Origin: Scedosporium boydii
Taxonomy: Eukaryota; Ascomycota; Sordariomycetes; Microascales; Microascaceae
Assembly (NCBI GenBank): GCA_002221725.1
Contig: NJFT01000019.1
Location: 124,001 to 188,000, forward strand
Length of the DNA stretch: 64,000 nt
Direction of reading: 5' to 3'
A program made the position numbers and the translations under genes. This document shows positions 1-11,747 of the stretch, one piece after another (position 1 is the first letter of the stretch; each line of letters begins with the position of its first letter). The notes below the pieces were generated by a model, which was not told where the DNA came from, ran no database searches, and saw nothing but the letters and a program-made list of their open reading frames with translations.

Positions 1-54
1 CAGGCGGGAATGGGTGCGGGCGTTTGGAATCAGATCTACCAGAACCAAGGCTAA
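1..54 (+). CDS. Possible C-terminal end of a gene lying to the left (partial)
   Basis: The window opens in a frame that reads QAGMGAGVWNQIYQNQG and then stops at TAA (52-54). The stretch is protein-like, with aromatic and polar residues and no early stop, and it is followed by several hundred bases without coding character, as expected for a 3' untranslated region. Only 17 residues are visible, so no family can be named. The call rests on composition and on the clean transition to non-coding sequence and could be chance. Confidence 0.3.
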   Translation, partial: QAGMGAGVWNQIYQNQG

Positions 55-360
55 AAGCACTCTCACCTCACACACACTCTCTGCTCTTCTTTTCTGTTTG
101 GTACTAGGCTGGTTTTTGATCTCATGTGGTCGTCATGTATAATAGCATATAGTTTAGGATGGGTGGGTGGGCAGAAAAAAAGGTCAGGCTCGATATGAGA
201 AATGAACAACAAAGAGGGGGGCGCCTCGTCGTGGAGTTAAAAAGGAGAGGGGGTCCGGAACATTAGGGAAAAGCATCCATCAACCATCCGAAGTGTACTA
301 GTATCGTTGTCGCGTGCGTGCGTCGCTCCAACTGCCCTCAATCACAAAGAGTTGCATACT

Positions 361-390
361 GCATGAGCATAAGCATGAGCATGAGCATGA
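361..390. repeat. GCATGA microsatellite, five units
   Basis: Five head-to-tail hexamers GCATGA lie here, the second changed to GCATAA. A simple repeat in non-coding sequence with no evident function. Confidence 0.9.
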
Positions 391-3300
391 GGGATGGCAG
401 ATGGGAGATGGGCCGATGTACGACGTAGCGAGGGAGGCGGGGCTAAGATAGCGCGCATCCTTTGCATATAAACTGAAATTTAATTTTTCGGCCTAAGGTT
501 GGTAGAAGTAAGATCCAGTCCGGGGAAGGGAAGGGTGGAGGTGGCCCTAACTCTGTCAAGGAAAGTGGTAGTGAGATCTCAGACATCCGACGTGCTTAGA
601 GTCTGGGGTAATGATGCTAAAAGGGAAGCAATGGCAAAAAGTGGAGCCCTCCAATTGGCAATGTGGGCACCAAGCTCGTTTATCATCTGTGCTTAAAGCT
701 GGGGTACGAGGTATTCGAGGTTGGGAATTTCTTCAGGTGCAAGGGAGGTGCAAGGGATTGAATGTAACTGGACACTTCCTCGGATCTAGAGTACCACTTT
801 GGACCCCGCAGGAAAGGAAGGGGGGTGTTAATCTTGCTAGTGTCTCTCTGAGCCGAGCGCGAGTGGGCGATAGTTCATCTCAAGGAATCTAGCTTCAGGG
901 CGGGGAACTCTCTTTGCTTGGTCAAACAGATGAAGCGGGGCGACCGTGATGGCTCGAAGGGAGAGCAAGAGCGCGGGGGGGAAAATGAGGAGGAGGGGGG
1001 GAAAGACCATCAAGTCTTGGACTTCGACTTGGACAATGAACAAATTGAAAGCCACCACTCACTCGACCGAGTCAGCGGCGCAGGGATGACGGAGTCGTGC
1101 CATCTACGAGTACCTTTGTCGTTGATTGCCCTTCGGACGATGACTTGCAGAAGCGATTCGGGAAGATGATTGTCGATGCTTCTCGACATGCGATGGAATA
1201 ATACTCGCCGAGTCTGATGGCATTTTTGGCTACGACTGCAGTGATTGAAGGGACGTGCGCAACAGGACCCCTTTTTTCCTTGTGACAGGGAAGACCGTGG
1301 TTTCCATCGGTGTTGCACGTGCAAAACAAGGGCAGCTTGAACTTCCTAATCGCGGGGCTGGCCGTGGCATGCACGGTTTCGACCTGACCTTGGTGCTGGA
1401 GTGGAGTCGGAGCTTGGACAATTGTGAGCTAGCTTTGAGGAGTCTAAGTGTGCGTTGCACCTGCTCCAGAGGCGCCGGTCACGCCGTTGCAATGGTGGGT
1501 TGAGAGAGGAGATACCAGCAATAGTAAACGTCATTAACGTAAGTGACGATCCTCCACGCCCAACACACGCACATGCACACGCCCACGCCTCCTCTTCCGG
1601 CAACGACGAAGTACTCTGCCCCAATCGAGGAGTGAGATCTAGATTCTTGTTCTCGAGAGATTGCATAATAGATTACAGACTTACGCTATTTCATTCTGGT
1701 TAAGAGCGACGGAAGGAACGGATAGCAAGCGGGATAATTGGAAGGCACGGTTGTTGGTATGGCAAGTGACGTAATCGGTCCAGACGATGGACGATTTTAC
1801 CTTGACGCCGTCTAATATTGAACGCCACAAAGAACATTGCCAGGGCTCGACAAGGGAACTACTGAATACAGTTAAATTAGGTTTCAAGCTACTGCCCAAT
1901 CACGAGGTTGGCAATAGGGATATTTATCAGAGGCAAAACGTTCACCAGCTACATCCAATCACTGAGCTCTGGGATGTGCGTCAAGGTGGGGATGGTGCAT
2001 TTCTGAACCAAAGTCTGAAGTATGTATATCAACAGGCGCAGCCAAAGGAAATCTACCTTACTTCGAGATGAACTAGTTATACATAGATCAATTGTAATAG
2101 GGTTGCTCGAGGGAGGGGCGTTAGGGCAAATGTAGTAGTTGTAAGCCGTGCAGAAGTCAAGTGTAGCACGCGCAGTCAAAGTCCAAACCTTCTCACCCTC
2201 CATCATTGCTCTCACAAAAGGGCGTTTCTTGCTAGTTTGCAGGATCGCCCATAGCTTTGCCCAACCCGCCAGGCCAATCGTGTTGGTCTCTTCTGGGACG
2301 GACCTAGCGACTGATTGATCCGCAGTTGTACACTACTTCGTAGATTACTTGTTGTCTGGCCCACACCCACACTTTCGCCACCTCCAGCGACCCTAAAAGA
2401 GCCAAGATATCTACTAGTATTGGAGGATGCGATGCAGGAGCCGAATAGCGTACACTCCACGAGAAGATGTCAGTAACTTTCTTGGTGCTGCCTGGTACGC
2501 AACGGATGTAATGAGTAGCCCTGCTCGCTCCCATTTGGGAGGGTTGCTGGCTGCATGCAGCAAAGTCTGTGACATGAACTTTGGTTGAGCTGCTAGACTT
2601 ACCACTTCTCCCCACGGCGCATCCTGCGTTCTGGGCCTGAAGCTGTTTGTCGGCTCCGCCCCCCTGCCTAGATGCCTTATTTCCCAATCCTCCTCCACGG
2701 TCACGGCAAGATTGCCAAGATTTCTCTCCTCAGCGATGAGGAAGAGATCGTCGATGTAGGGGTGAAGGTATTAGCACCCCCTGCTCTTGATTCGTAGTAC
2801 CTTTTCCGTTTTGTTCGTCAACCGTTGCCAGAAACTGTTGGGCTAGGCTATTGATGCGTTTCGTAATATTTGACAGCTTGCTTTTTGCTATCGGTTGCCA
2901 GCTATCAGTCAATATTTACGTTCCCGGCGGTGAAAGCTGGCCAAGCACCTACTGTGGCTTTTGGGGACAAAGGACTTATCTGGCCGCCTTGAGTGCATCA
3001 AAACCACCAATTGATGCTCTAGACCCTGGTGGGGCCAATTCAATTTGTCAATGGTTAGTCTATGAAGCAGTTGCCTCGCTTTCTAGTGTCGCGTCCTTCA
3101 AAAAGCTTGTGAAAGGGCGGCGGGGCAAAGGGGGGCCTTGTCGTCGCTGGCGACTTCGGGGCCCTCGAGGGCCTTTCCGTAGTCGCCGACACCAATGCTG
3201 ACAATTCCACATGGCCAGGTCGGAGTCATTTGACTCAATTGTTGTCATTGATCTCCACTGCGAAGGCTTCGTAAGGCACTAACTCCCGTGAGTAACAAGG

Positions 3301-4645
3301 AACCGGCCGTACAATTGTACTTCATAAAATGAGGAGTAATGCAATCCCAAACCAGAGAGTCCAACACACACAAGGGAAGGAGGGAAGGAAAACCCCCAGA
3401 TACACGCTACCTCCTATTGCTTCGTATGCGAGACTGGATCGACGATGCAATTGTTACGGCACACGGCGTACAGACATACTAAGTAGTTGCAGGGCGCATT
3501 GGTGCCTTTCGTGGTGCTACGTACTCTCGTACACGAGAAGGAGGGAGGGAGGAAGCAACCATCCTTCCACAAGGAGAAGAGATGTGATGGACCTGGGATT
3601 TTCATGAGGAACGAACGACCCTGGGTGAACCTGGGTGAGCTAGCACGAGCCAGGCTAAGAGTCGAGACTATGACATCTTGTCTGTGGGTTGGAATCTTCC
3701 AGCTGGATCCCCATTTCCCTGAAGTAGGGCGCTCGGGGGGTGGAAAGAGCCCTGATTCGCCAGACACCGGCATTTGGGCAATCTTTAGCCCCCATTTGAC
3801 TGGCTCCAGGTACCTTGGTATGGTGGGCACTTGCTGCATTCCCCCCGCTTGGTACAGCCCATGTACCCTGCAGCTGCACCACAGTCAAGGTGCATAAGAG
3901 GTACATGGGGGAGGGTACGGTGAGGTACGACGAGTCGCTGCCCATGTCTCCCCCTCCGTGCCCCGGTCCGGCCATTGCTTTTCTGGTTCTCCTTCTTCAT
4001 AACTCTTTCAACCTGGTCCGGATACCAAATCACTTTTATCGCCCCTTCCGTCTTCCATTAATAAACCTACACTCTCGAGTATTCTTAACATTTGGACTTT
4101 CCCCCATCTCGTCTCCCTCCTTCTACATTTCTTATTTATCCTCCTCCCAAGACTCTCCTTAACACTCAACGACGACTGACCACTCCCTCTACCCCTCACA
4201 AAAGATCCAAGCAATCTAGCAACTTTCCAAAACCCTCCTTTGGACCAATATCGGCCAATATCAGCATCGGCTTGGTTTCGAGCGGGATCGCCCCGTTTTT
4301 GCAGCAGGGCCCTTTATCGATCGCACAATCTTCAATCTTCAACCGTGTCCTGGTTCGGATCGACGGCTTCTCACGTACGATTCGCTCACCGGCACTTCTT
4401 TTTCTAGTTTCCGGAAGGCCTGAGGATCGCAATATCTGGAGCTTTTCCGTCGCACAACCAGCTTCGCCACGTCACGGACCTGGTACTGACAGCCAGCACT
4501 CGAGTTTCAAAATAACAGACGATTCCCCTCTTTTCGATCGCCGGCTAGAACCGCTAGTACCGCTTTGCCATTTGTCTGTGTCGATAATAGCTATCCCCAG
4601 GCCTGTTGCTATTTTGGACTATTCGCTGGCCCCCTTCCCCTTTTG

Positions 4646-4675
4646 CCCTACCCTACCCTACCCTACATTACATTA
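4646..4675. repeat. Pentamer tandem repeat (CCCTA)4(CATTA)2
   Basis: Four CCCTA units are followed directly by two CATTA units in the pyrimidine-rich leader of the gene at 5109. The unit has five bases, so it is not the fungal telomere hexamer CCCTAA. Confidence 0.9.
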
Positions 4676-5108
4676 CATTGCTTGTTCCCTGCTGCGGCAG
4701 TCTTGGAACGTCAATCTGAAGACAAGCGGAGCCGGATCCGGGTACGGAACAACTTTAGTGCTCCTGCCCCACTACATCATTCCCCTTCTTCAGCACCTTT
4801 AGCCACCAAGGCCACGCTGACGAGACCCCACCACACCCCTCCCTGGATTGTACCCCCGAAATACAACCTACTTCGTGCATTGAAAGACTCCCGTTTCACG
4901 CGCCCTTCTTCTCGAACCACCCTCGGCCTACTTCTATTGGAACATCGGCCCACCTCAACTGATCTCGCTATTCTTCACGAAAACTCTCCAACCCGATCCC
5001 TATCCGACTGCGGCCCCATCGCTGCCTCACTGTATCGCTAGTTGCTAGCCTCTAAATATTTAAATTATCTGGAAGTTCCCCCGAAGCAAGTTCCCCTTCC
5101 CTTTCACC

Positions 5109-6147
5109 ATGACCAACAACGTTAGCAACAACACCACCAACAACAACGTCGACGAAACCAACAACATGAACCGAACTCGCAGGGGCTCTGTCGGTAATGC
5201 CGTCTTTAGCAACCTCTTCCAGCGAAGCTCTTCGACTTCGACTGGTTCAGCCAGCGTCTTGCCTCCGGCGGCACTAAACATCAACGATGCTGCTCAGCGG
5301 CGTCGCCTGTCCGTCTCCACCCTCGGCATCCATGGCACGTCACCCACTTCCAGCAATGCACCCTACCACTTCCGCAGGGCGAGCACCTCCACCAACTCTA
5401 ACCACTCCGAGGCCATTGATGAGTGCGCAGTCGAGGAGGATGACATGATCTACTCCTCCAGTGCAAAGACTGCCCCCTCCAGTCCTTTTCGACGTATGAG
5501 TATGGGAGGGCCTCCAGGACGTGGTTTCCGCAATGGAAGCATTGGTACAGGTAAGACCAGATCTGCCATACCTCGCACACGCGGTACATCTTCCCTAGAT
5601 CAAACTCCCCCCTCTCCACATCTTCACCAACCCTCCTACCTGCGACTAGGTCACAGGGCCACCCGGAATCACTCACGCACGGTTTCTCTCCTTCAACCGT
5701 TGCCAGCCCAATCCTGGTGCATTTCCGAGGAGATGCTGTGCATATGCCTCGTGCGGATGTACTGCCTGTGCTGTTCCTAGCGCCTTTCATCTTCCATCTT
5801 ACAAATCATTCATCCAATTGTTTCTTTCATCCTTAGAAGTAACTAAGTGACTAACTCGTGCCTTTCCAAATCTAGACCAAAACACTTTCAGCTGGTCTGA
5901 GCAACTCCGGACCCGAGCCGAAAGTTCAGTTTCCGGCCAACGGCCTTCCTTCTCTTTTGCGAGCAGCTTTAGCACCTCTCCCCCCCGTGCCAACTTCGTT
6001 CCCTCTCCCGTGGAGCGTGCCCGACCTGCGGTCGAGATGCAGGCGCCTCCTGCGCAGGCAGCGGCCGTCAAGCCCAAGCAGCCTGAGAGGCGAAAGCCAG
6101 ATCCCTTCCAGGAGCGTATCTTGAAGGGCGACTTCTACATGGACTAA
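5109..6147 (+). CDS. Conserved fungal protein of unknown function with C-terminal FQERILKGDFYMD motif
   Basis: Exons 5109-5550 and 5876-6147 encode 237 residues. The 325-nt intron has donor GTAAGA, lariat site GACTAAC and acceptor TCTAG. The first half is Ser/Asn/Thr-rich and low in complexity, with Arg-Arg-x-Ser-like sites (RRRLSVS, FRRMSMG) that resemble basophilic kinase targets. Exon 2 opens with NTFSWSEQLRTRAE and the protein ends in DPFQERILKGDFYMD. From memory, this pair of short motifs recurs in a family of small Ser-rich proteins across filamentous ascomycetes; I know no established function. No membrane segment or signal peptide is visible. The start is the first ATG after the pyrimidine-rich leader, in a good context (CACCATG). 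The intron is long for this genome, so a further small exon inside it cannot be excluded. Confidence 0.8.
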
Positions 6148-7636
6148 AGTATTCCTCGACCCTTCGTAATGAATTCTCATGCGAAGGGAGAACACACCGA
6201 CAATGAGGAAACCACCCCAAATCCCTTCCGCTTCCAAATTGATCTCCATCTCCGTCTACTTTTTTTTTTTCTTCCGGGCCCTTCGTTGGGACCGCCTCGC
6301 AGTATCCCCAAATGAGATCGCACCTTATCCACCGATGCCGAACGCCCATGTTTTAACACCTTATGTATCACTTACGAAGCACATTCACATTTACATCACT
6401 ATTTATTTCGCTGGCCTTCGGCGCCACACCATCTAACGGATTGGGTCGAAAACATGACACACCCACTCCTGACAGCAATACGGACAGTCATTTTTATTTA
6501 CTTGTCTCGGCTGGGGAGCCAACGAAGGAGGGTACGGATCCGGCTAAGGAGTATGCTTAGTGCTAGAGTGTGGCGAGCCATGGAGAGCAGGTAACAACAA
6601 GGTGGCCTGTTGTGATGAACAGCCACCCTTTGTTCTTTTAGCTGCCTCGAGATGGCACCATCCCCAGTGGGGAGTGGCACTTCGAGTCTGATCTAAGCAT
6701 GACTTGGCACGATATGGAGATTGGAAGCAGTCTATACGAGTCGCTGCTGAGCAGCGCTTCCAATGCCGGGACACGATATATTGATGAGCATCGATTTAGC
6801 GGCTATGAATGCAGGAGTTATTGGTTTTGTTTGGACTTCTAGCTTCTATGCTACCATGGGAAATTGGCGGGTTTATACTTGGGACTTGGAACTGATGCAT
6901 CTTGTCTTTTTGATGGACGCGGCATGTGGGGAGGGGGGTGTCTGGATGCAGGTTTTATATGCATGCCTCCACATCCATTGGAGAACCCCGCAAGAGTGGC
7001 ACCACTTCGTTGCACGGCGGGGAAAGGGAGGGGATGTGGGACGGCAACGGATCTCTCATACCGTGGAAGGCGTTTGCAGACTGGAATTATAGAGACGGGA
7101 GGCTGCGGAACATTTATGTATGGGCTTATGATCGTTACCGGAGTTTTTATTCCTTTTTTCTCTACTCTTTTTCTCCGAGATTAGATGATGTATGGGTAAG
7201 GATGATGTGTAAATGACGGTTCGGGACGGGACAGAAACGCCAAAGGGCCGCATGATTAGTCTATTTATTCACAGAATGGAAGAATATCATCTTATTATCA
7301 GTGTATATGCGTTACATGCCGTTAGACAACGCGACTTTGACAGGCTCTGTGCTAGATCTGGTTGGGATTAAAAGATGAACTGTATTCGAAAGTCTATGCT
7401 AGGTGAAGAAACAGAATCCCAGGCACACCTAAACACCAACCAATGCATTCAAAGGGGCAATCTTTCTCCTATATCCATTTGCCTCGCTCGGCATCCAAGT
7501 GTCACACGCTAGATGTCATGACCCGGATAAAGTAACGCAAAAGAAAAGACACGATTCAGGGCAAAACACTAACAACATTTGCTAGGGGAGCCCGATATTG
7601 GTATAACCATTGCTATAATAGTAACTTTTAAACACC
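6148..7636. other. Intergenic region
   Basis: This lies between two convergent genes, one ending at 6147 on the plus strand and Pxr1 ending at 7637 on the minus strand. It should hold both 3' untranslated regions. A T-run sits near 6262. No coding stretch or RNA gene was recognised. Confidence 0.6.
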
Positions 7637-8991
7637 TTAAATTGCGAGAATCTGGTTATACATGTTAGTAGCTGTGCGAGTGGAGAGTGACGGGAGCAGT
7701 CAGTGTGCCATAGCTTACCTGCTTCAACGCCGCCGCATCCAACATAGCCGCGCGTTTGGCTGCCACGCGGCGGGCATGATGGATATGGCGGCCCTTCGAC
7801 AGGCCGGTGGGAGTTGACGTGCCAGAGGCGGAGGGAGTATTGGCAAGAGTTGTAGAAGCGGAAGACTCGACGAAGGTCGGGGTGGAGGCTTGTGTGGTAT
7901 CGGGGTCGGCGGGCTCGGATTTGGAGGATTTGCTCTTCTTCTCTTTCTTTTCCTTCTTCTCCTTCGATTCCTTCTTGCTCTTTTTATCCTTCTTATTCTT
8001 CATAGGCGCTTCCTCCCCGTCGTCAGGAATCGAGTGTTCGGGGGGCTCCTCGCTCAGATCCTCGGCACCCTTTGTCTTGGACTTGCTCTTCTTCTTATCC
8101 TTGTTCTTATTCTTCTTTCCGCTATCGACCCCCGAGGAAGAATCGGCTTCATCCTGGGTCGTCGAGGCAGATCGGCCCTTCTTCGACTTCTTCTTGGACT
8201 TCTTTCCGGTATCGGTATCGTCGGGGGTGTTCGCTTCAGTTGACACTTCGGTGCTCAGTTCGGCTTCGGATCCTTGCCTCTCCTTCCGCTTCCTCTTTTT
8301 CTCCTCCTTTCGCTTCTTCCTCTCCGCGCGCGACTCGTCGTCTTTCCTGCGCTTCTTTCGCGGTGCCTCCTCTTCCATCTCCTCGTCTGGTTCCTCCTCG
8401 GCTTTCCTCTTCCCGATGTTCGCCATCGTCTCCGCACTAGAATCAGCGCTCGTTGCGACGACGGTTTCAGTAGCGGATACCACAGAAACAGACGTCTCGA
8501 TCATATCCAACCCCTCCTGGACGAGCAGACCACCCCTCACGAACGTGATCCCACCGACCCTCTGCCCAAGATACACCAACGCCTTCTTCCTCTCCCTCTC
8601 CCGCCTCTCCTCCTCTGTCTCCACTTTGCCGTTCAGCCTCGCGAATATATCCTTGACCTCGTCAATGCCCGCAATGTCGTTCTCCCCGTTTCCCCCGCCC
8701 GCTCGGTATCCCAAGCCGCCAGCGTCATCCTTCATCAACACGCGAATATACGAGGCATTGGCGGCGCTGTGGTGAACGGCGTGTGCGGCATCGACGGCGC
8801 CGAGGTACGATCCGGGGGTCCAGCCGTGGGAGCGGAGGATGCGCTGGCCGAAGGTGGTGGTGTCCTTGAGCCAGCGGTGGTTGTTGGGGTCTTTGGAGAT
8901 GCGACTACGTCGAGGCGGTTAGCTTCTAAGGCGAGTGGGAAAAGGTTGGGGGTTAGGGATCTGGAAAGGATCAATTTTACCCTTTCGCCAT
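7637..8991 (-). CDS. PXR1: PinX1-related G-patch protein Pxr1, ribosome biogenesis
   Basis: Three exons on the minus strand (8991-8981, 8904-7719, 7651-7637) give 403 residues. The product starts MAKGRISKDPNNHRW and continues into a G-patch at about residues 22-75 (FGQRILRSHGW, GSYLGA, IRVLMKDD, GGLGYR). A long Lys/Glu-rich, nucleolar-type tail follows, with many KKSKKE-like runs at about 120-330. In yeast Pxr1 acts in the nucleolus as a cofactor of the DEAH helicase Prp43 in rRNA and snoRNA processing and can inhibit telomerase; both roles are inferred here by homology. Exon 1 has 11 nt and its intron carries GCTAACC. The last exon has 15 nt (Ile-Leu-Ala-Ile-stop) after an intron with CTACTAAC, which matches the short hydrophobic end of the family. 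The N-terminus is shorter than usual, so an upstream start is possible. Confidence 0.92.
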
Positions 8992-9952
8992 CTTGAAGGA
9001 CGTGCTGTGAGCGCACGTAGGGACTTTATCTAAGGGAAGATGGCTTGGTAGGACCCTTTGGGAGATATGGAGATGGGCGATTGATTTGGCCTGGCACAAA
9101 ATTGAAGTCGGTGGGAAAAAATAGCCCAAAAATTTTTGGTGGGGTTGGTTTGGTCTGGCAACTTTCATTGGCACATATTTTGCCGAGGTATAGCCATCAG
9201 CTGGTCTCAGCTGCTCACGTTAACACCAAGAACTTCATCTGTACATGGGTCCAACCTCTCCTATGTAAGTCGAGTTACCAGAGAGGATAAGTAGTTACTG
9301 TAGTCCTGAAATAAAGGGCTCTATCCTTTGAAGATATGTATTTCTTGTTGGTGAATTCATTTTCTCTTTAACATTAAGATATTTTAGATCTCTAACATAT
9401 CCACCCAGCAACTATTTCAACTCTGATTTTCAATGACGTTCTCATCTTTCCATCTAGTATCAGATCTAATCTACATCTTTCAGTAAAGTCTTACTTAATT
9501 CTAGAAATATTCATCTTATAAACCCTCAATAAAGTTGGATACCATGTTTCTTCCTTCTTGTTGTGGTTATGAAATTGTTGTGGAGCATGCTCTCCTACAC
9601 ACTGCCATCACCACTTCGTGTAAGTCAACTCCGATTTCATTCTTCAGTGTCATTCCGGTATGAGCTACAATCAAGGTTCGAGCACGGTAGTATGGCTGTA
9701 GACGAAACACACATCTCCAAAGGGCAGTTTCTTCCAAGAGGAGAAAAAGAAGAAACTTCTCTTCACACTTCATGCCTCCAATTCCTTGATCACACCCAAC
9801 ACTAGGTGGGATACTGGTCGTCGACAAGCATCGCCCATCGTTTGAAACTGGTTGAAACACTCCGTCGAGCCAGGTTTCAATCAATTATGCCTATTTATTC
9901 CCGTCGCATTCTTCAGAGTCGAGCGAGACTTTCTGGAATCAAGAAAAGGGAG
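8992..9952. other. Divergent promoter region between PXR1 and a BTB gene
   Basis: The genes on either side point away from each other, so this segment should contain both promoters. The middle, about 9300-9560, is AT-rich. No separate gene was recognised; the open frames are short and start mostly at non-ATG codons. Confidence 0.6.
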
Positions 9953-11178
9953 ATGAGTAAACGCAAGGTAAGTCCATTTCCTGCAGTATCGGGAGCCCTC
10001 CTGGACCTGCTTCTTATTTTTTATATCCGCAGAGGTCGAAGCGGTTCTGCGACAGCAAGCGCCGCCAAGCTCATGATGGCAAAGCCAAAGGCCCCAAGCG
10101 AGCTGGTGCGGTCGCCCAGCAGCCTGAACTAAAACAAGCTGATCTGCCTCCTCACCAAGCTAAGAACGCTCAGCGCGCTGAGAACGTGGAGCATGACGAG
10201 AACGCCGAGGAGATGGAATGTAATCATGGTGAGGACCGGTACGTCTGATGAAAAGTGAAGATTCCATTTCGGAATATCGTACTGACAGTTAGCAGAGAAG
10301 CTCTTTGGAATGACTGTGCTAGCGCCGACATCACGATCGCCAGCCGAGGATTTCACTGGTCGGTTCACCAGAGGGTTATTGCTGTCGAGGCCCCCCGTTT
10401 CTACCAACTCATCATGACAATGGCGAATGTAAGTATATCAAGATATATGGACTCAGATCAGAAGCAGCTGACATCTTACCACCTTTTGATTAGGGCGGCC
10501 GGATTGCTGACCTCTCTGCCTGGCAGCCGCAAGTCCTGGGTGAGCTTTTGAGATTCCTTTACGTCCATGGTATGTCTCATTTTCCGCACATACTCACCGT
10601 CAGAATGCCTATTCCCGAGCATCGTGGCTAATCATTCTGCGGCGGTGGTAGACTATATAGTGCTAGATGGATACCCGCCCGAGCCGTCTAATCTCCGCTG
10701 CGTCCCATTTCACGTCCATATGGTTTGCCAGGGATGGACATTGCACTTCCCTAGAGATGCACTGAGAGATCTTGTTGTTGAAAAGATCAACCAGAACGCG
10801 CATGAATTCAAGGCGGCTCTGGATGATCGATTGGGACAATGCCGTCTCATTCTGCCCGGATATCTTCCCATTTCCGACTCTCTCTATGAGGCCATCTTCT
10901 TCCTGTACAGCCAGACCGAAATCAACCTCATCCGGAAGATGTTGCCCGTCCGAGCGGCACTTTGCCGCCTAGTCGACATTGCTCTGCCATGGCTGCTCGA
11001 GCAGCCTGGATTTCCGGGTGTTTTCAATTCTCGTTGGGTCCGGGGCCCCGTCGGTTTCGCTTGGCAGCGCGACCATTACATCTTCAGCAGGATCGGATGC
11101 ATGTTCCCTAGCTGGAGGGAACCCACCATGGTGGAATTTGAGCAGACGGTCAAGGACGTCGAGCAAGGTCCCCATTAG
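9953..11178 (+). CDS. BTB/POZ domain protein
   Basis: Five exons (9953-9967, 10033-10238, 10296-10428, 10494-10569, 10652-11178) encode 318 residues. The first 73 residues are basic and Gln/Glu-rich. From about residue 75 comes a fungal-type BTB fold: EALWNDCASADITIASRGF, HWSVHQRVIAVEAPRFYQL, then LRFLYVHDYIVLDGYPPEP and FPRDALRDLVVEKI. The BTB fold mediates dimerisation or binding to Cullin-3; the partner here is unknown. Introns are 57-82 nt. For the last one I chose the acceptor at 10651 (lariat GGCTAATC, 82 nt), because it gives the usual Leu-Tyr-x-x-Asp-Tyr of the family; an acceptor at 10603 would need a 34-nt intron. An in-frame ATG at 9887 would add 22 residues. The gene is not closely related to the BTB gene at 52646. 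Confidence 0.82.
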
Positions 11179-11747
11179 GCTGGGGAACACATGGCAGGCG
11201 TGTACATTAGCAAGCGGACTTGGTGATAGCGACAGGGAAAGAACTTTTGGCTGGCGGATGTTTTTTTGTTGAAAAAATTGGGTCAATAATCATTTTCTAT
11301 GACTTCCTTTAATCTCTTATGTACCTTGAGATTAACCCTTCTGAAAATTAGCAGCGAGAATACCAGCAAACGAGGGAGACAGGATCAATGGTATTTGTAG
11401 AGCTCGTGGCAGATTGATTTCTTCATTCCCCCCCCCCTTTCCTTAAGTCAGGTCGAATACAAAATCGACAGCGAGGATCTGAAGAATTGGCGACTGTTGC
11501 CATCCGGCAGTACAGCTGACAGTTAGCTTCCCGTCGTCGTTGTCACTCTTAATCTACCTCTTAAAAGGTGGGGCATTCAAGCTGAGGCAATGGCAATGGA
11601 AGCACCTTCCAGAAGCCACCAACACGTCGAAAGCTGGTTGCCTTCTTCGTACTTCGTCGTCTTACATTTGATCCTCCCGAGCAACCACAAATCGCCTTCC
11701 TCCGCTCCCAATCTCAGAAAATTTTGCAATATCGATTTCGAGACAAG
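11179..11747. other. Intergenic region before the thioredoxin-like gene
   Basis: This is the 3' side of the BTB gene and the promoter of the next. A run of ten C sits near 11431. No coding sequence was recognised. Confidence 0.6.

Larger units (their letters stand above)
55..5108. other. Long non-coding region
   Basis: No open frame here has convincing coding character; all are short and most lack an ATG. The first 500 bases look like 3' untranslated and spacer sequence with a GCATGA microsatellite. From about 3930 to 5108 the plus strand is strongly C/T-rich, as is common in promoters and leaders of filamentous fungi, and it leads into the gene at 5109. That skew removes stop codons and explains an apparent 236-codon frame at 4092-4802. 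Confidence 0.6.

Noticed and set aside
2304..2912. Overlapping minus-strand frames that look partly protein-like
   Set aside because: Frames change often, no splice signals join them and no family is recognised; at most a decayed relic.
4646..4675. Interstitial telomere repeat
   Set aside because: The unit is CCCTA (five bases) changing to CATTA, not CCCTAA.
4092..4802. Plus-strand open frame of 236 codons
   Set aside because: It falls in the pyrimidine-rich leader before the gene at 5109 and has a low-complexity Pro/Ser/Leu make-up; no ATG in good context and no homology-like motif.
7807..8775. Plus-strand frame of 322 codons opposite PXR1
   Set aside because: It is the antisense shadow of the Lys/Glu-rich tail of PXR1, giving Phe/Ser/Leu runs.
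10570..10603. A 34-nt intron in the BTB gene
   Set aside because: Too short for fungal splicing. The acceptor at 10651 keeps the frame, has a GGCTAATC lariat site and restores the family pattern Leu-Tyr-x-x-Asp-Tyr.
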